The notes: generated from the letters alone by a model not told the origin. A stretch of DNA of 64,000 nt from UBA7803 sp040219135 (GCA_040219135.1 JAVJTA010000013.1:434001-498000); one strand, 5' to 3'; positions 1 through 8,308 are shown, counted from the first letter of the stretch. Made by a program: numbers and translations.

Positions 1-710
1 TAGCTGGACGGGAATTCCGCCCGGGGCCAGCTGCCGGCGATGTACGGGCACAGCGCGTACAGACCCCGGATCAGTCCCAGATCACCGTCCTGCTTGAGCT
101 TCAGCCCGGTGGCAAGGGTCAGGTTGCCACCGCCGCTCTCGCCGGCGACGACGACGTGGTCGGGATCCACGCCCAGGCTGGCGGCGTTCTCCACCACCCA
201 CTTGAGGCCGGACACGCAGTCGTTGAGGCCCGCCGGAAACGCGGCCACCTCGGGTATCGAAGACGGGGTCAGAGCGTTGCGGAAGTCCACCATGGCCACG
301 GCCACGCCGTTGGCCGCGATCAGGCGGCCCCAGGCACGGTAGTTGCCGTCGTAGCAGGACATCACCTGCATGCCGCCGCCGTGGATGTAGTAGACGCAGG
401 GCAGTGCGACGTTGCCCTCGGGCCGGATGAAACGGATTCTGATGGTGTTGCCGTCCGGTGCCGAGGTGACCTCGTGCTCGGTGACCGAGAGCCCGGCGGA
501 AGGCGCCACTTCGTCGGTATCGCAGATGTCCAGGAACGCCTGCAGAGCCGCGCGCCGCGCGACGGCGGTTTCGCCGTTGGCGCGGGCGAGCAGTTCGTCG
601 CGGTCCCTGGCCGGCTCGGCGGCTTCACCGCCCAGGTTGCCCATCGGCCCGAATATGGCCTTGATCCGCGGATCGATTCGCGGGTCGTCGGTGATCGGAT
701 TGTCGCTCAT
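1..710 (-). CDS. alpha/beta hydrolase (HSL-type esterase), 3' end cut by window edge
   Basis: The gene starts at the ATG at 710 and reads leftwards off the window, so about 236 N-terminal residues are visible. Seen: an HGGG oxyanion-hole motif around residue 119 and the nucleophile elbow GESGGGN around residue 190. This pairing is typical of the hormone-sensitive lipase family (family IV) of bacterial esterases, which hydrolyse short-chain esters in the cytoplasm. The catalytic Asp and His would lie in the missing part. The N-terminus (about 80 residues before the core) fits the family cap region. It is divergent from the molybdenum hydroxylase gene at 846 with 135 bp between them. The natural substrate is unknown. 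Confidence 0.85.
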   Translation of the reverse strand, partial: MSDNPITDDPRIDPRIKAIFGPMGNLGGEAAEPARDRDELLARANGETAVARRAALQAFLDICDTDEVAPSAGLSVTEHEVTSAPDGNTIRIRFIRPEGNVALPCVYYIHGGGMQVMSCYDGNYRAWGRLIAANGVAVAMVDFRNALTPSSIPEVAAFPAGLNDCVSGLKWVVENAASLGVDPDHVVVAGESGGGNLTLATGLKLKQDGDLGLIRGLYALCPYIAGSWPRAEFPSS

Positions 711-845
711 CGGTATCCGTGCTCCTGCAGATCGGGGACGCCGCGCAGCTTACCACCGTGCCGGCTGGTCGGGGCGTTACCGGCTCTCGTATACTCCGTC
801 GATGATTGCTCTGCGCCCGACCAGCCCCGAAACCCGTCACCGGTC

Positions 846-3155
846 GTGAAGTTCGGCATCGGACAGAGCGTTCCGCGCTGCGAGGATCCGCGCTTTCTCA
901 CCGGCGCGGCGCGATTCACCGACGACGTCGATCTGCCGCGGCAACTGCATGCCGCTTTCCTGCGCTCGCCCTACAGCCACGGTGAGATCCGGCGGCTGGA
1001 CGTCAGCGCTGCGCGGTCCGCCCCGGGCGTGGTGGCGGTGTTCACCGGAGAGGACCTCGGCGGACTCGGCCCATTGCCGTGCCGGGCGCGCATTCAGGGC
1101 GCCGATGGCAGTCCGGCTTTCATTCCCGAACGTCCCGTTCTGGCCCGTGGCCGGGTGCGCTTCGTCGGCGAGCCGCTCGTCGCCGTGGTGGCACAAACCC
1201 GGGCTGAAGCCATCGCCGCTCTCGATCACGTCGAGTTCGACGTGGACGATCTGGCGCCCATCGTCGATCTGCGCCAGGCCGGCGGTCCGGATGCGCCGCT
1301 GCTGCACCCGGACCACGGCAGCAACCTGTGCGTGCACTACGAGAACGGCGACGTCGCCGCCACGGCAGCTGCGTTCTCCGATGCCGTCCATCGGATCAGC
1401 CTGGACCTGGTGAACAACCGCGTGGCGCCGACGCCGCTCGAACCCCGCTCCTGTGTGGCGGCATACGATGACGGTGGTTTCACCCTCTACAACCCGAGCC
1501 AGGGCGCGTTTGCCCAGCAGGGTGTTCTGGCCAGGGCCATCTTCCAGGTGCCACCGGAGCAAGTTCGGGTGATCAGCGGCGCCACCGGCGGGGGTTTCGG
1601 CATTCGCGGCGAGGTCTATCCGGAAGCGTGCGTGTGCCTGTTCGCCGCCCGGGCGCTCGGCCGGCCGGTGAAATGGCGCGGCGATCGCAGCGAGATGTTC
1701 CTGTCGGACTCCCATGGCCGCGACAACCTGACCCATTGCGAACTCGCGCTGGACGACCAGGGCCATGTGCTCGGCCTGCGGATCGAAACGCTCGCCAACC
1801 TGGGCGCCTACTGTTCTGCGGTCGGGCCGCTGGTGCCGACCATGGCGGGCGGCCGCATCGTCGGCACCGTGTATCGCATTCCCGCGCTGCACCACTCGGT
1901 GCGCTGTCTGTTCACCAACGTGATGCCGGTGGCCGCCTACCGCGGCGCTGGACGTCCGGAGGCTTGCTACGTGATGGAGCGGCTCATGGACGCCGCCGCC
2001 GAACGGCTAGGGCTGTCCCGGGACGAGATCCGCCGACGCAACTTCATTCGCCCGGAGGATCTGCCGTACACCAACCATGCCGGCGTGACCATGCACAGCG
2101 GCGCGTTCGCCAGGACCATGGACATGGCGATGGAGCGTGCCGACTGGTCAGGGTTCGCAGCCCGGCGCGAGGCGGCGAAAACCGCTGGCCGGCTGCTCGG
2201 CATCGGTCTCGGCTACTACGTCGAGTCTTCCGGCGGCGGACCCGAAGAGGAAGCCCGGGTGACCGTTCACGGCGATGGCAGCGCCGACGTGGTGGTTGGC
2301 ACCTATTCCCACGGTCAGGGGCACGAGACCGCCTACGCGCAGATTCTGAGCGAGGCCCTCGGTCTCGACTTCGAGCGCATCCGCATCGTTCAGGGCGATA
2401 CCGACCAGGTGAAGTTCGGCGGCGGCACCGGCGGTTCGCGATCCTCGCAGATGGGCGGCATCGCGGTACTGCGCGCCGGCCACGCGGTGGTGGAGAAAGG
2501 CACGGCAATTGCTGCGGATCTGCTGCAGGCTGCCCGCGACCGGGTGCGCTTCGAGGGCGGCGTGTACCGGGTGGATGATGGGTCCCGGGAAATCGGATTG
2601 GCCGATGTCGCCTGTGCGGCCGGCGACTCTCAGTTCGGCGGCACGGGCCTTGCAGAAACCGTGCGCTACGACCGTGGCGCCGGCTTCACCTTTCCCAACG
2701 GCTGCCACGTAGCGGAGGTTTCCGTCGACCCGGACACCGGCGAGGTCACGGTGCTGCGTTACACCGCCGTCGACGACTGCGGCCGGGTGATCAATCCGCT
2801 GCTTGCCACCGGCCAGGTGCGCGGCGGCGTGGTTCAGGGTCTTGGCCAGGCCCTGCTCGAGCAGGTGGTGTACGACTCGACCGGGCAGCTCATCACCGGT
2901 TCGTTCATGGATTACGCCATGCCGGCGGCGGCCAACATGCCGGACATGGATGTCAGCTTTCACGAGGTGCTCGAACCCACCAACGATCTCGGCGTGAAAG
3001 GCATCGGCGAGGGCGGTGCCTGCGCGTCGCCCCATGCGGTGGTCAACGCGGTGCTGGATGCTCTGCACGATGCGGGCGTTGCCGAGGATGCGCGCCTTGC
3101 GCTGCAGATGCCGTTGACGCCGGAGACGGTCTGGCGCGCTCTGCACAGGCACTGA
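846..3155 (+). CDS. xanthine dehydrogenase/CoxL-family molybdopterin-binding subunit
   Basis: A 769-residue protein with the usual length of the large, molybdopterin-binding subunit of the aldehyde oxidase/CO dehydrogenase family. Seen: the active-site loop AYRGAGR at residues 364-370, which marks the form II (not true CO-oxidising) class, the GGTGGSRSSQMGG cofactor loop near residue 525, and the catalytic glutamate in GIGEGG (E722). The start is taken as GTG 846 because the protein there begins with the family's FGIGQSVPRxEDPRFLTG signature; the frame is open further upstream but that part is not family-like. Known: such subunits normally work with a small 2Fe-2S subunit and a FAD subunit. 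Neither is within the window on either side, so the partner genes must be elsewhere or the subunit is an orphan. The substrate (aldehyde or N-heterocycle) cannot be assigned. Confidence 0.9.
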   Translation: MKFGIGQSVPRCEDPRFLTGAARFTDDVDLPRQLHAAFLRSPYSHGEIRRLDVSAARSAPGVVAVFTGEDLGGLGPLPCRARIQGADGSPAFIPERPVLARGRVRFVGEPLVAVVAQTRAEAIAALDHVEFDVDDLAPIVDLRQAGGPDAPLLHPDHGSNLCVHYENGDVAATAAAFSDAVHRISLDLVNNRVAPTPLEPRSCVAAYDDGGFTLYNPSQGAFAQQGVLARAIFQVPPEQVRVISGATGGGFGIRGEVYPEACVCLFAARALGRPVKWRGDRSEMFLSDSHGRDNLTHCELALDDQGHVLGLRIETLANLGAYCSAVGPLVPTMAGGRIVGTVYRIPALHHSVRCLFTNVMPVAAYRGAGRPEACYVMERLMDAAAERLGLSRDEIRRRNFIRPEDLPYTNHAGVTMHSGAFARTMDMAMERADWSGFAARREAAKTAGRLLGIGLGYYVESSGGGPEEEARVTVHGDGSADVVVGTYSHGQGHETAYAQILSEALGLDFERIRIVQGDTDQVKFGGGTGGSRSSQMGGIAVLRAGHAVVEKGTAIAADLLQAARDRVRFEGGVYRVDDGSREIGLADVACAAGDSQFGGTGLAETVRYDRGAGFTFPNGCHVAEVSVDPDTGEVTVLRYTAVDDCGRVINPLLATGQVRGGVVQGLGQALLEQVVYDSTGQLITGSFMDYAMPAAANMPDMDVSFHEVLEPTNDLGVKGIGEGGACASPHAVVNAVLDALHDAGVAEDARLALQMPLTPETVWRALHRH

Positions 3156-3169
3156 CCGACGCGCCTGCG

Positions 3170-4045
3170 GTGCCGGGGTCGCGCATCTCGCGGCTGCTGC
3201 TCGGCGGTGCCCTGCTGCTGTCCGGTTGCGCCCTGGCCGGCGCTGAAATGCAGGCTTGTCCCGCAACTTCGCCCTTGTGCCACTACGACCTGACGACGGC
3301 CCGGGCACGCTGGAAATTGCCTGCGCCCCTGGAGGAGATTTCCGGTCTGGCAGCGCTCGGCACGTCCGTCGTGGTGGCTCACGACGACAACTCGTCCCTG
3401 CTCTGGCAGCTTCGTCTCGACCGCGACGTCGTGGATGCGAGGCCCGTCTCCGCACCCGGCACGGTCGTCGACGGCGACTTCGAAGGCGTGACCGTAGCCG
3501 GATCGCGACTCTACCTGCTATCCAGCCAGGGTGCCGTCTACCACGCCGATCTGGACGCGGCGGGGCTTGCCGGTCCGCTCACCGTCCTCGCGACCGGAGT
3601 CGCCGGCCGCTGCAACTTCGAAGGCATCGCCGCGGCGCCAGGCGCTGTGCTCTACCTCGCGTGCAAGTATCCGCGGGATCCGCACCCCGGTTCGATCCGC
3701 CTGTACCGGCTGCGCTACGCCGCGGGGCTGGATGGTGTTCCGGTGGTGGAAACCCTGGAGGTCGACGTCGGCCAGGTGCTGGCCGCACTCCAGCTCGAGC
3801 GGCTGCGTCCCTCCGGGCTCGCCTGGCTGGCGGAGGTCGGGCGTCTGCTGGTGCTGGTCGGCAAGGAGCGGGTGCTGCTCGACGTCAACCCGGACCGTGG
3901 CACCGTGGTCGCCTGGCGGCGGCTGTCCAGACGGCTGCATCGCCAGGCTGAAGGGGTCAGCCTGCTTGCCGATGGCGCCCTGGTGGTCGCGGATGAAGCG
4001 GACGGGCGCGCCGCGACGCTGACGATCTATGCCCCGGAGAGATAG
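3170..4045 (+). CDS. lipoprotein with beta-propeller-like (SdiA-regulated/phytase-like) domain
   Basis: A 291-residue protein starting at GTG 3170, 14 bp after the CoxL-like gene. Seen: a hydrophobic N-terminus ending in the lipobox LLSGC (Cys20), so it is probably lipid-anchored. The body has repeated blade-like segments such as EISGLAAL, DFEGVTV, CNFEGIA and RPSGLAWL, a pattern of the SdiA-regulated and esterase-like-phytase propeller families, ending in QAEGVSL. Inferred: a periplasmic beta-propeller; enzymatic activity is uncertain. The short spacing suggests cotranscription with the molybdenum subunit, but there is no obvious functional link. Confidence 0.7.
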   Translation: MPGSRISRLLLGGALLLSGCALAGAEMQACPATSPLCHYDLTTARARWKLPAPLEEISGLAALGTSVVVAHDDNSSLLWQLRLDRDVVDARPVSAPGTVVDGDFEGVTVAGSRLYLLSSQGAVYHADLDAAGLAGPLTVLATGVAGRCNFEGIAAAPGAVLYLACKYPRDPHPGSIRLYRLRYAAGLDGVPVVETLEVDVGQVLAALQLERLRPSGLAWLAEVGRLLVLVGKERVLLDVNPDRGTVVAWRRLSRRLHRQAEGVSLLADGALVVADEADGRAATLTIYAPER

Positions 4046-4204
4046 GGGGCCCTGGGGAACGTGCGCAACCTGCAGACGCGGACTCCAACGCCTTCGACCT
4101 TTCCCGTGGCGGCTCGCGGGAGTATGCTTTTTTGCGGCGCGAGGCATGGTGCCCGCGCTTACAGTACCCACCGGAAGCGATCCGCTCCGGTGAAGGAGGA
4201 AACG

Positions 4205-4651
4205 ATGTTTCGATATGCCTATTGCGGCTACGCGCCGTATGCCGGCCACGCCCGCAGATCCCTGCGCGAAGCCTGGAAGTCCCATGCGCAGTATTCCTGG
4301 CACGCCGGTCCGACTCTGGGGGTGCGGCGCCCGCTGCGCTACCTGGCCTACAAGCTCGATCTCGACGATGCCCAGCTGCGTGAGCTGGCTGACATCCTCG
4401 ATCGGCTGAAGACCGCCAGGGCCCAGGCCGACGTCGACGGCAGGCGTACCACGTCGGACATTGCCGGGGCTCTGGAACCCGGCGAGTTCGACGAGGCTGC
4501 GGCGCGCTCGGCGCTCGATGCCCGGGGCCGGAGTCAGGAGACCCTGCGCTCCGAGACGCTCGACGTGCTGAAGCGGCTGCACCGTCTGCTCGACCCGGAG
4601 CAGCGTCGCGAGCTTGCCTATCTGGTTCGATCCGGTACGGTAAGCTTCTAG
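4205..4651 (+). CDS. Spy/CpxP-like small helical protein
   Basis: A 148-residue protein. The start is ATG 4205, preceded by a strong ribosome site (AAGGAGG at 4193-4199); the open frame extends upstream to 4061 but without such a site. Seen: a Tyr/Gly-rich start (MFRYAYCGYAPYAGHARR) followed by a helical, charged body with LDLDDAQLRELADIL near residue 57 and LLDPEQRRELAYLV near the end. These are like the repeated LTxxQ helices of Spy/CpxP and related heavy-metal-sensor-like proteins. There is no clear signal peptide, unlike classical Spy, so location is uncertain. A terminator-like hairpin follows at 4669. It could be a chaperone-like stress protein; this is an inference from pattern only. 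Confidence 0.6.
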   Translation: MFRYAYCGYAPYAGHARRSLREAWKSHAQYSWHAGPTLGVRRPLRYLAYKLDLDDAQLRELADILDRLKTARAQADVDGRRTTSDIAGALEPGEFDEAAARSALDARGRSQETLRSETLDVLKRLHRLLDPEQRRELAYLVRSGTVSF

Positions 4652-4668
4652 AGTTCGCCAACCACCAC

Positions 4669-4696
4669 AGAGCGGCCTGCGGGCCGCTCTTCCTTC
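4669..4696 (+). terminator. hairpin after the Spy-like gene
   Basis: A perfect 9-bp stem (AGAGCGGCC 4669-4677 with GGCCGCTCT 4682-4690) with a 4-base loop, followed by a weakly T-rich CTTCCTT run. It lies 17 bp after the stop at 4651 and just before the DUF1801 start at 4707. The lack of a pure T-tract makes the strength uncertain. Confidence 0.6.
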
Positions 4697-4706
4697 GGAC
4701 ATCACC

Positions 4707-5180
4707 GTGGCCAACCGTCGACAGAAGGCAGGAGATCGTCCGGTGAGCGCAGGCATCGACAATCCCGCGGTAGCCGTCGTGTACGAGACGTTTCCGGCGC
4801 GAGCGCGATCCACCCTGCTCGGTCTGAGAAAACTGCTCATCGACACGGCCGAGCGCATGGACGGCGTCGGGCCGATCACCGAGACCGTCAAGTGGGGAGA
4901 ACCCGCCTACCTCACGGAAGCGACGGGCTCGGGAACGACCGTGCGTCTTGGCTGGAAGGCGTCCACCCCCGACTGCGTCTATGTCTATGTCCACTGCCAG
5001 ACAACGCTGATCGATGACTTTCGGACGATGTTTCCCGAACTCGAGTACCAGGGGAATCGAGCCATCGTGCTGCCGCTGAAGGACCCGCTCCCGGCCGACG
5101 TGCTGCGCGAATGCTTCGCGCAGGCGCTGACCTACCACCAGCGCAAGCCTTCACGCACCAGATCGTCGACCGCGCCGTGA
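4707..5180 (+). CDS. DUF1801 domain protein
   Basis: A 157-residue cytoplasmic protein. Seen: the DUF1801 (YdhG/iron-sulfur-binding-like) pattern: PARARSTLLGLRKLL, then VGPITETVKWGEPAYL around residues 53-69, DCVYVYVHC and LTYHQRK near the end. Known: the family is widespread, of uncertain function, often next to VOC proteins. The start is GTG 4707, with another in-frame GTG at 4743 possible. Its stop overlaps the GTG of the next gene (GTGA at 5177-5180), indicating translational coupling. The last dozen residues after LTYHQRK look like an unselected tail. Confidence 0.8.
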   Translation: MANRRQKAGDRPVSAGIDNPAVAVVYETFPARARSTLLGLRKLLIDTAERMDGVGPITETVKWGEPAYLTEATGSGTTVRLGWKASTPDCVYVYVHCQTTLIDDFRTMFPELEYQGNRAIVLPLKDPLPADVLRECFAQALTYHQRKPSRTRSSTAP

Positions 5181-5437
5181 TCCAGCGCTTCGCTCCAACG
5201 GGCTGGCCGCGGGTGGTTCCGCGCCTGTCGGTCGACGAGCGGCAGCAGACGACAGCGTTCCTGTACGTGTACGTCGAGGTCAAGGATCTGGCCTTGCGCA
5301 AGGCCGTGTCGCTCGGAGCGAAGGTCATTGAGCCGCCGATGGAAGTGCCTTACGGAGATCGGCGCGCGATGTTCGAGGATCCGTGGGGGAATCGCTGGCA
5401 GATCGCGACCCACAGGCGTTTCGACGGTGGCGGCTGA
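5177..5437 (+). pseudogene. VOC-family (PhnB-like) gene with internal deletion
   Basis: An open frame of 86 residues from GTG 5177, coupled by GTGA to the DUF1801 gene. Seen: the beginning RFAPTGWPRVVPRLSVDE looks like the first strand of a PhnB-type vicinal oxygen chelate protein, and then directly YVYVEVKDLALRKAVSLGA, IEPP and the typical ending YGDRRAMFEDPWGNRWQIATH. A normal PhnB-like protein has about 70-80 further residues between these parts. Inferred: an in-frame internal deletion removed the middle, including metal-site residues of the first half, so the product is probably non-functional. It could instead be a short one-module VOC protein acting as a dimer, which is less likely because the first motif fails. 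Confidence 0.65.
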
Positions 5438-5858
5438 ACCCGACGCACTGGCGGCTCACCTGTCGCTGTTTCTGAAGGCAATCTCGCCGCTATTCGTCGT
5501 GGTGGGCGCTCTGCATCTGGCGCTCGGGCTGGGCGCGGACGTGATGCTCGGCGCGGCAATTCCCCCTGGGGTGCTCTTGGATCCGGTGCTCGACAGCCAG
5601 AACCGATTCTACGGCGTCGCGTTTTCACTCTACGGTGTGCTGCTGTTCATCTGTGCCGCCGACCTCGAGAAGTACCAGACGGTACTGAGAGCCGTGCTCC
5701 TGGTCTTTCTCGCGGCCGGAGCCGCGCGCGTCGTGTCCGTCGCCGTGTCCGGGGTCCCGGCGCTGCCGGTCGTACTCCTGCTCGCGAGCGAGCTGCTGCT
5801 GCCGCCCGTGCTTCTCGTCTGGCTGGGCCACGCCCTGCGTGGCGGTGCCCTACGATAG
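5427..5858 (+). CDS. DUF4345 membrane protein
   Basis: A 143-residue protein starting at GTG 5427, overlapping the end of the VOC remnant by 11 bp. Seen: four hydrophobic segments (around residues 14-36, 52-72, 83-101 and 110-136) and the motif DPVLDSQNRFYGVAFSLYG, which is characteristic of DUF4345. Known: the family consists of small four-helix inner-membrane proteins of unknown role. The overlap suggests it belongs to the same transcription unit as DUF1801 and the VOC remnant. Confidence 0.75.
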   Translation: MAAEPDALAAHLSLFLKAISPLFVVVGALHLALGLGADVMLGAAIPPGVLLDPVLDSQNRFYGVAFSLYGVLLFICAADLEKYQTVLRAVLLVFLAAGAARVVSVAVSGVPALPVVLLLASELLLPPVLLVWLGHALRGGALR

Positions 5859-5962
5859 GCGATATAGTCCCCAACCGGGGAGCCTGGGAAACGGGGCCGC
5901 GCCGCGTGATTCCAGCAGTCGTACTCCGACCTTCGAAACTCAACTTTCCCTGGAGTGCTACG

Positions 5963-6433
5963 ATGCGAATCGGAATGTCTGCGTTGCTGCTCGTTCTTCC
6001 CCTCATGTTTCCCCTGCAAGCCGCTGCCGCCGAGATGACGGACGAGCAGAGCGCTCTGTGGTCGTTCGTTGCGCAATCCTGGGTGGATGACTCGGCCGAA
6101 TCCGGCGAATGGCCGGATGCCTACGTGCGCGACGACGTCGTGAGCTGGGGTGCGGAGTGGCCAGTCCCTCGCGGCAAAGCGTCCATGGGCAAGTGGACGA
6201 AATTCCGCGATGCGAACTCCGACACCCTCGCATACGAACTCTTTCCCCATGAGGTGCTCGTGGTTGGCGACACCGGCGTGGTGTTCTACTCGGTGGTCCG
6301 GGTGGGGCGCGATGCCGACGGCGAGCCGGAACGCAGCGTCGAGGGCGTCGTCGAGACGGCGGTGCGCACGGATGGCGTCTGGAAGTATCTCGCGCTGACC
6401 GGTTTCGGCACGGACGTCGAATCGGACGACTGA
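5963..6433 (+). CDS. secreted NTF2/SnoaL-like protein
   Basis: A 156-residue protein from ATG 5963; the frame is open upstream but this ATG gives a good signal peptide (MRIGMSALLLVLP...AAAA, cleavage near residue 23). Seen in the mature part: a pattern of helices and strands like the DUF4440/SnoaL cone fold, beginning MTDEQSALWSFVAQSW and containing WPVPRGKASMGKW and a final GVWKYLALTGFGTDV. Inferred: a periplasmic NTF2-like protein binding or turning over a small ligand. No catalytic residues can be named with confidence. Confidence 0.6.
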   Translation: MRIGMSALLLVLPLMFPLQAAAAEMTDEQSALWSFVAQSWVDDSAESGEWPDAYVRDDVVSWGAEWPVPRGKASMGKWTKFRDANSDTLAYELFPHEVLVVGDTGVVFYSVVRVGRDADGEPERSVEGVVETAVRTDGVWKYLALTGFGTDVESDD

Positions 6434-6457
6434 AGCGACCGTCACCGGACCGCGCAC

Positions 6458-6805
6458 GTGGCAGCACTGATCTACGAGTTCGCGAGGATTCCCAAGCCGC
6501 CGACGCAGTTTCGGCACCAGCGTGACACCATGGCCGTCGTGCACTACGTCGCGGAGGAGGGCGAGCGCGTCGAACCGGGTGAACCGCTGGTTCTGCTGGA
6601 GAACTGGTGGGCACGATTCGAGCTGGTCTGCCGGGCGCCCGGAACCGTGGCGAAGAACCTGTTCGACGCGGTGCCCGGCATCGAGGTGCCGACCGATACG
6701 GCGGTCGTCTTCCTGTTCTTCGATCCGGCGGACCTGCCGAAGGTCGGTGAGCTGTTCGAGTTGCGCCATCTCGCTGACGTGCGGGAGCGACCGCCAGCCA
6801 GATGA
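6458..6805 (+). CDS. biotinyl/lipoyl-like domain protein lacking the modified lysine
   Basis: A 115-residue protein with GTG start at 6458. Seen: VVHYVAEEGERVEPGEPLVLLEN...FELVCRAPGTVAKN...VPTDTAVVFLFF matches the beta-barrel of biotinyl/lipoyl domains, including the G-x-V-x-x-G-x-x-L turn. At the hairpin tip, where a true domain has a modified Lys (as in ETDKA), this protein has NWWARF (residues 49-54). Inferred: it keeps the fold but cannot carry lipoate or biotin, so it may be a binding or structural module. It overlaps the following 59-residue gene by ATGA, so the two are probably cotranslated. Confidence 0.6.
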   Translation: MAALIYEFARIPKPPTQFRHQRDTMAVVHYVAEEGERVEPGEPLVLLENWWARFELVCRAPGTVAKNLFDAVPGIEVPTDTAVVFLFFDPADLPKVGELFELRHLADVRERPPAR

Positions 6806-6981
6806 AGATGACACCGCGGCGGTATCAGATCAGGCAGCTGACCGGTCAGGCTGCGGAGCGATTCCTGGCGAATGCCGCGCGCGCCGAGGGCCGCGAGCTG
6901 CAGACGCTGATGGCCAGAGCCACCGGAAACTTCAAACGCGGCAACGAGCGGTTGTCGAAGCGCCGTGGCAAAGGTCGGTAG
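6802..6981 (+). CDS. small basic protein (59 aa), coupled to the lipoyl-like gene
   Basis: A short frame from ATG 6802 to TAG 6981. It overlaps the stop of the lipoyl-like gene by four bases (ATGA at 6802-6805). Seen: MKMTPRRYQIRQLTGQAAERF at the start, then a helical region and a very basic tail (FKRGNERLSKRRGKGR). Residue composition and the coupled start support a real product, perhaps one that binds nucleic acid or acidic protein surfaces. No family was recognised. Confidence 0.55.
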   Translation: MKMTPRRYQIRQLTGQAAERFLANAARAEGRELQTLMARATGNFKRGNERLSKRRGKGR

Positions 6982-7108
6982 CCGTCCGGCCCTCGCAGCG
7001 ATTTCTCTGCAAACGACAGATTTCCCGAAACCACCCGCTCTATCTCTTCGAACCGACTCCATGGCGCTCGGCGCGGAACGGTTGATTCGACAGCAACGGA
7101 GAGAGCGA

Positions 7109-8224
7109 ATGAAGAAATGGCAGAGTCTAGCCGTGATGGCGGTTACGGCAATTGCGTTGCTCGGCGCAACGGCCAGCGCCAACGCAGGCGGCAGGGACCA
7201 CAGGCGCGGTCCCAACGCCTGCAGTACCCACGCCGGCTGGCTGCTGGGTGCGTGCTACGCCGACCGCCAGGACGATTACCTGGTGCACCGCGCGGACTGC
7301 ATCTACGTAACCAGCCGTGAGGATCAGGGCGAATGCATCGCCGACGCGCGGGAAGAGTGGGCAGAAAAAGGTGAGGAATGCAGGGACGTCTACGGCGCCC
7401 GGATCGACGTCTGTGACCTCGTCGGCGAGGAGCGCTACGACCTGGTTTTCGATCCGGCTGATTTCGTCGATCCGGACGACATCGGCGACGGCGTGGAACC
7501 CAATCCCTACTGGCCGCTCAACGCCGGCCACACCCACGTGATCGTCGGCGAGGGCGAGGTGACCGTGGTGGCCGCGACCGACGAAGTCCGTGAAGTCGGC
7601 GGCCTGCCGTGTCGCGTCATCAGAGACCTCGTGTTCGAGGAGAGCGAAGAAGACGGCGAGGTGGAGTACGAAGCCGTGGAAGTCACCCAGGACTGGTACG
7701 CACAGACGACGGATGGCGATACGGTCTACTGCGGCGAAAACACCTACGAGATCGAAGACGGTCTGATCGACAACACCGACGGGTCGTTCGCGAACGGCAC
7801 CGATCGTGCTCTGGCCGGCTACCTGGTGCGGGCGATGCCCATCGTCGGCGACGGCGATCGCCAGGAGATGGCGACCGACGAGGCGGAGGACTACGTCCGC
7901 TACGAAAGCCTGGCGGGTGAGCCTTCGGAAGATGAAGGTGGCGACGACATGGCCTACCCGTGCAACGGCACCTGCCTGAAGACCTTCGAGGTCAACCCGC
8001 GCGATCCCGGTCAGGCCGAGTACAAGTACTACCTGGCCGGTACGGGATTCGTGCTCGCGACCAAGCTCGACGAAGACGGAGAGCCCACGGGCGAGCGCGA
8101 GGAGGTGACCTGCTCGGGTAACTCCCTCGACGTTCTCGATGAGGCATCCTGCGGCATCGGCGACGTCGATGCGCTGCGGCACGCCATGTGTGCCTGGGCG
8201 CCGGAAGCGTTCTGCGAGGATTGA
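7109..8224 (+). CDS. secreted acidic, cysteine-containing protein of unknown function
   Basis: A 371-residue protein from ATG 7109, preceded by GGAGAGA. Seen: a signal peptide ending near ASANAGG (residue 27); a Cys-rich N-terminal part with CSTH, GACYAD, ADCIYV, GECIAD, EECRD, DVCDLV; then the phrase RYDLVFDPADFVDPDD followed by EPNPYWPLNAGHTHVI; and a long, strongly acidic body. The NPYWPL-x-G element followed by beta-rich sequence recurs, as I recall, in secreted hypothetical proteins of Proteobacteria. Three further Cys pairs lie in the last 110 residues. Inferred: an exported, disulfide-stabilised protein with possible Ca-binding acidic surface. A strong terminator follows. Confidence 0.6.
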   Translation: MKKWQSLAVMAVTAIALLGATASANAGGRDHRRGPNACSTHAGWLLGACYADRQDDYLVHRADCIYVTSREDQGECIADAREEWAEKGEECRDVYGARIDVCDLVGEERYDLVFDPADFVDPDDIGDGVEPNPYWPLNAGHTHVIVGEGEVTVVAATDEVREVGGLPCRVIRDLVFEESEEDGEVEYEAVEVTQDWYAQTTDGDTVYCGENTYEIEDGLIDNTDGSFANGTDRALAGYLVRAMPIVGDGDRQEMATDEAEDYVRYESLAGEPSEDEGGDDMAYPCNGTCLKTFEVNPRDPGQAEYKYYLAGTGFVLATKLDEDGEPTGEREEVTCSGNSLDVLDEASCGIGDVDALRHAMCAWAPEAFCED

Positions 8225-8275
8225 TCCGGTCTGCAGCCAGGGCTGCAGTTCGGTCGTCTGCAGGGATCGATGCAG

Positions 8276-8308
8276 CGGCGCCGTCTCGGGACGGCGCCGT
8301 TTTCATTT
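8276..8308 (+). terminator. strong intrinsic terminator
   Basis: A perfect 10-bp GC-rich stem (CGGCGCCGTC 8276-8285 with GACGGCGCCG 8290-8299) with TCGG loop, followed by TTTTCATTT. It ends the gene for the secreted acidic protein. A smaller palindrome CTGCAGCC-A-GGGCTGCAG lies just before it at 8231-8248. Confidence 0.85.

Noticed and set aside
156..845. Upstream extension of the CoxL-like frame to 156
   Set aside because: The residues before 846 do not match the family and overlap the divergent esterase gene on the other strand.
3518..4891. Long minus-strand open frames opposite the lipoprotein and Spy-like genes
   Set aside because: They are shadows in GC-rich DNA with no family signature, and the plus-strand genes have lipobox or ribosome-site support.
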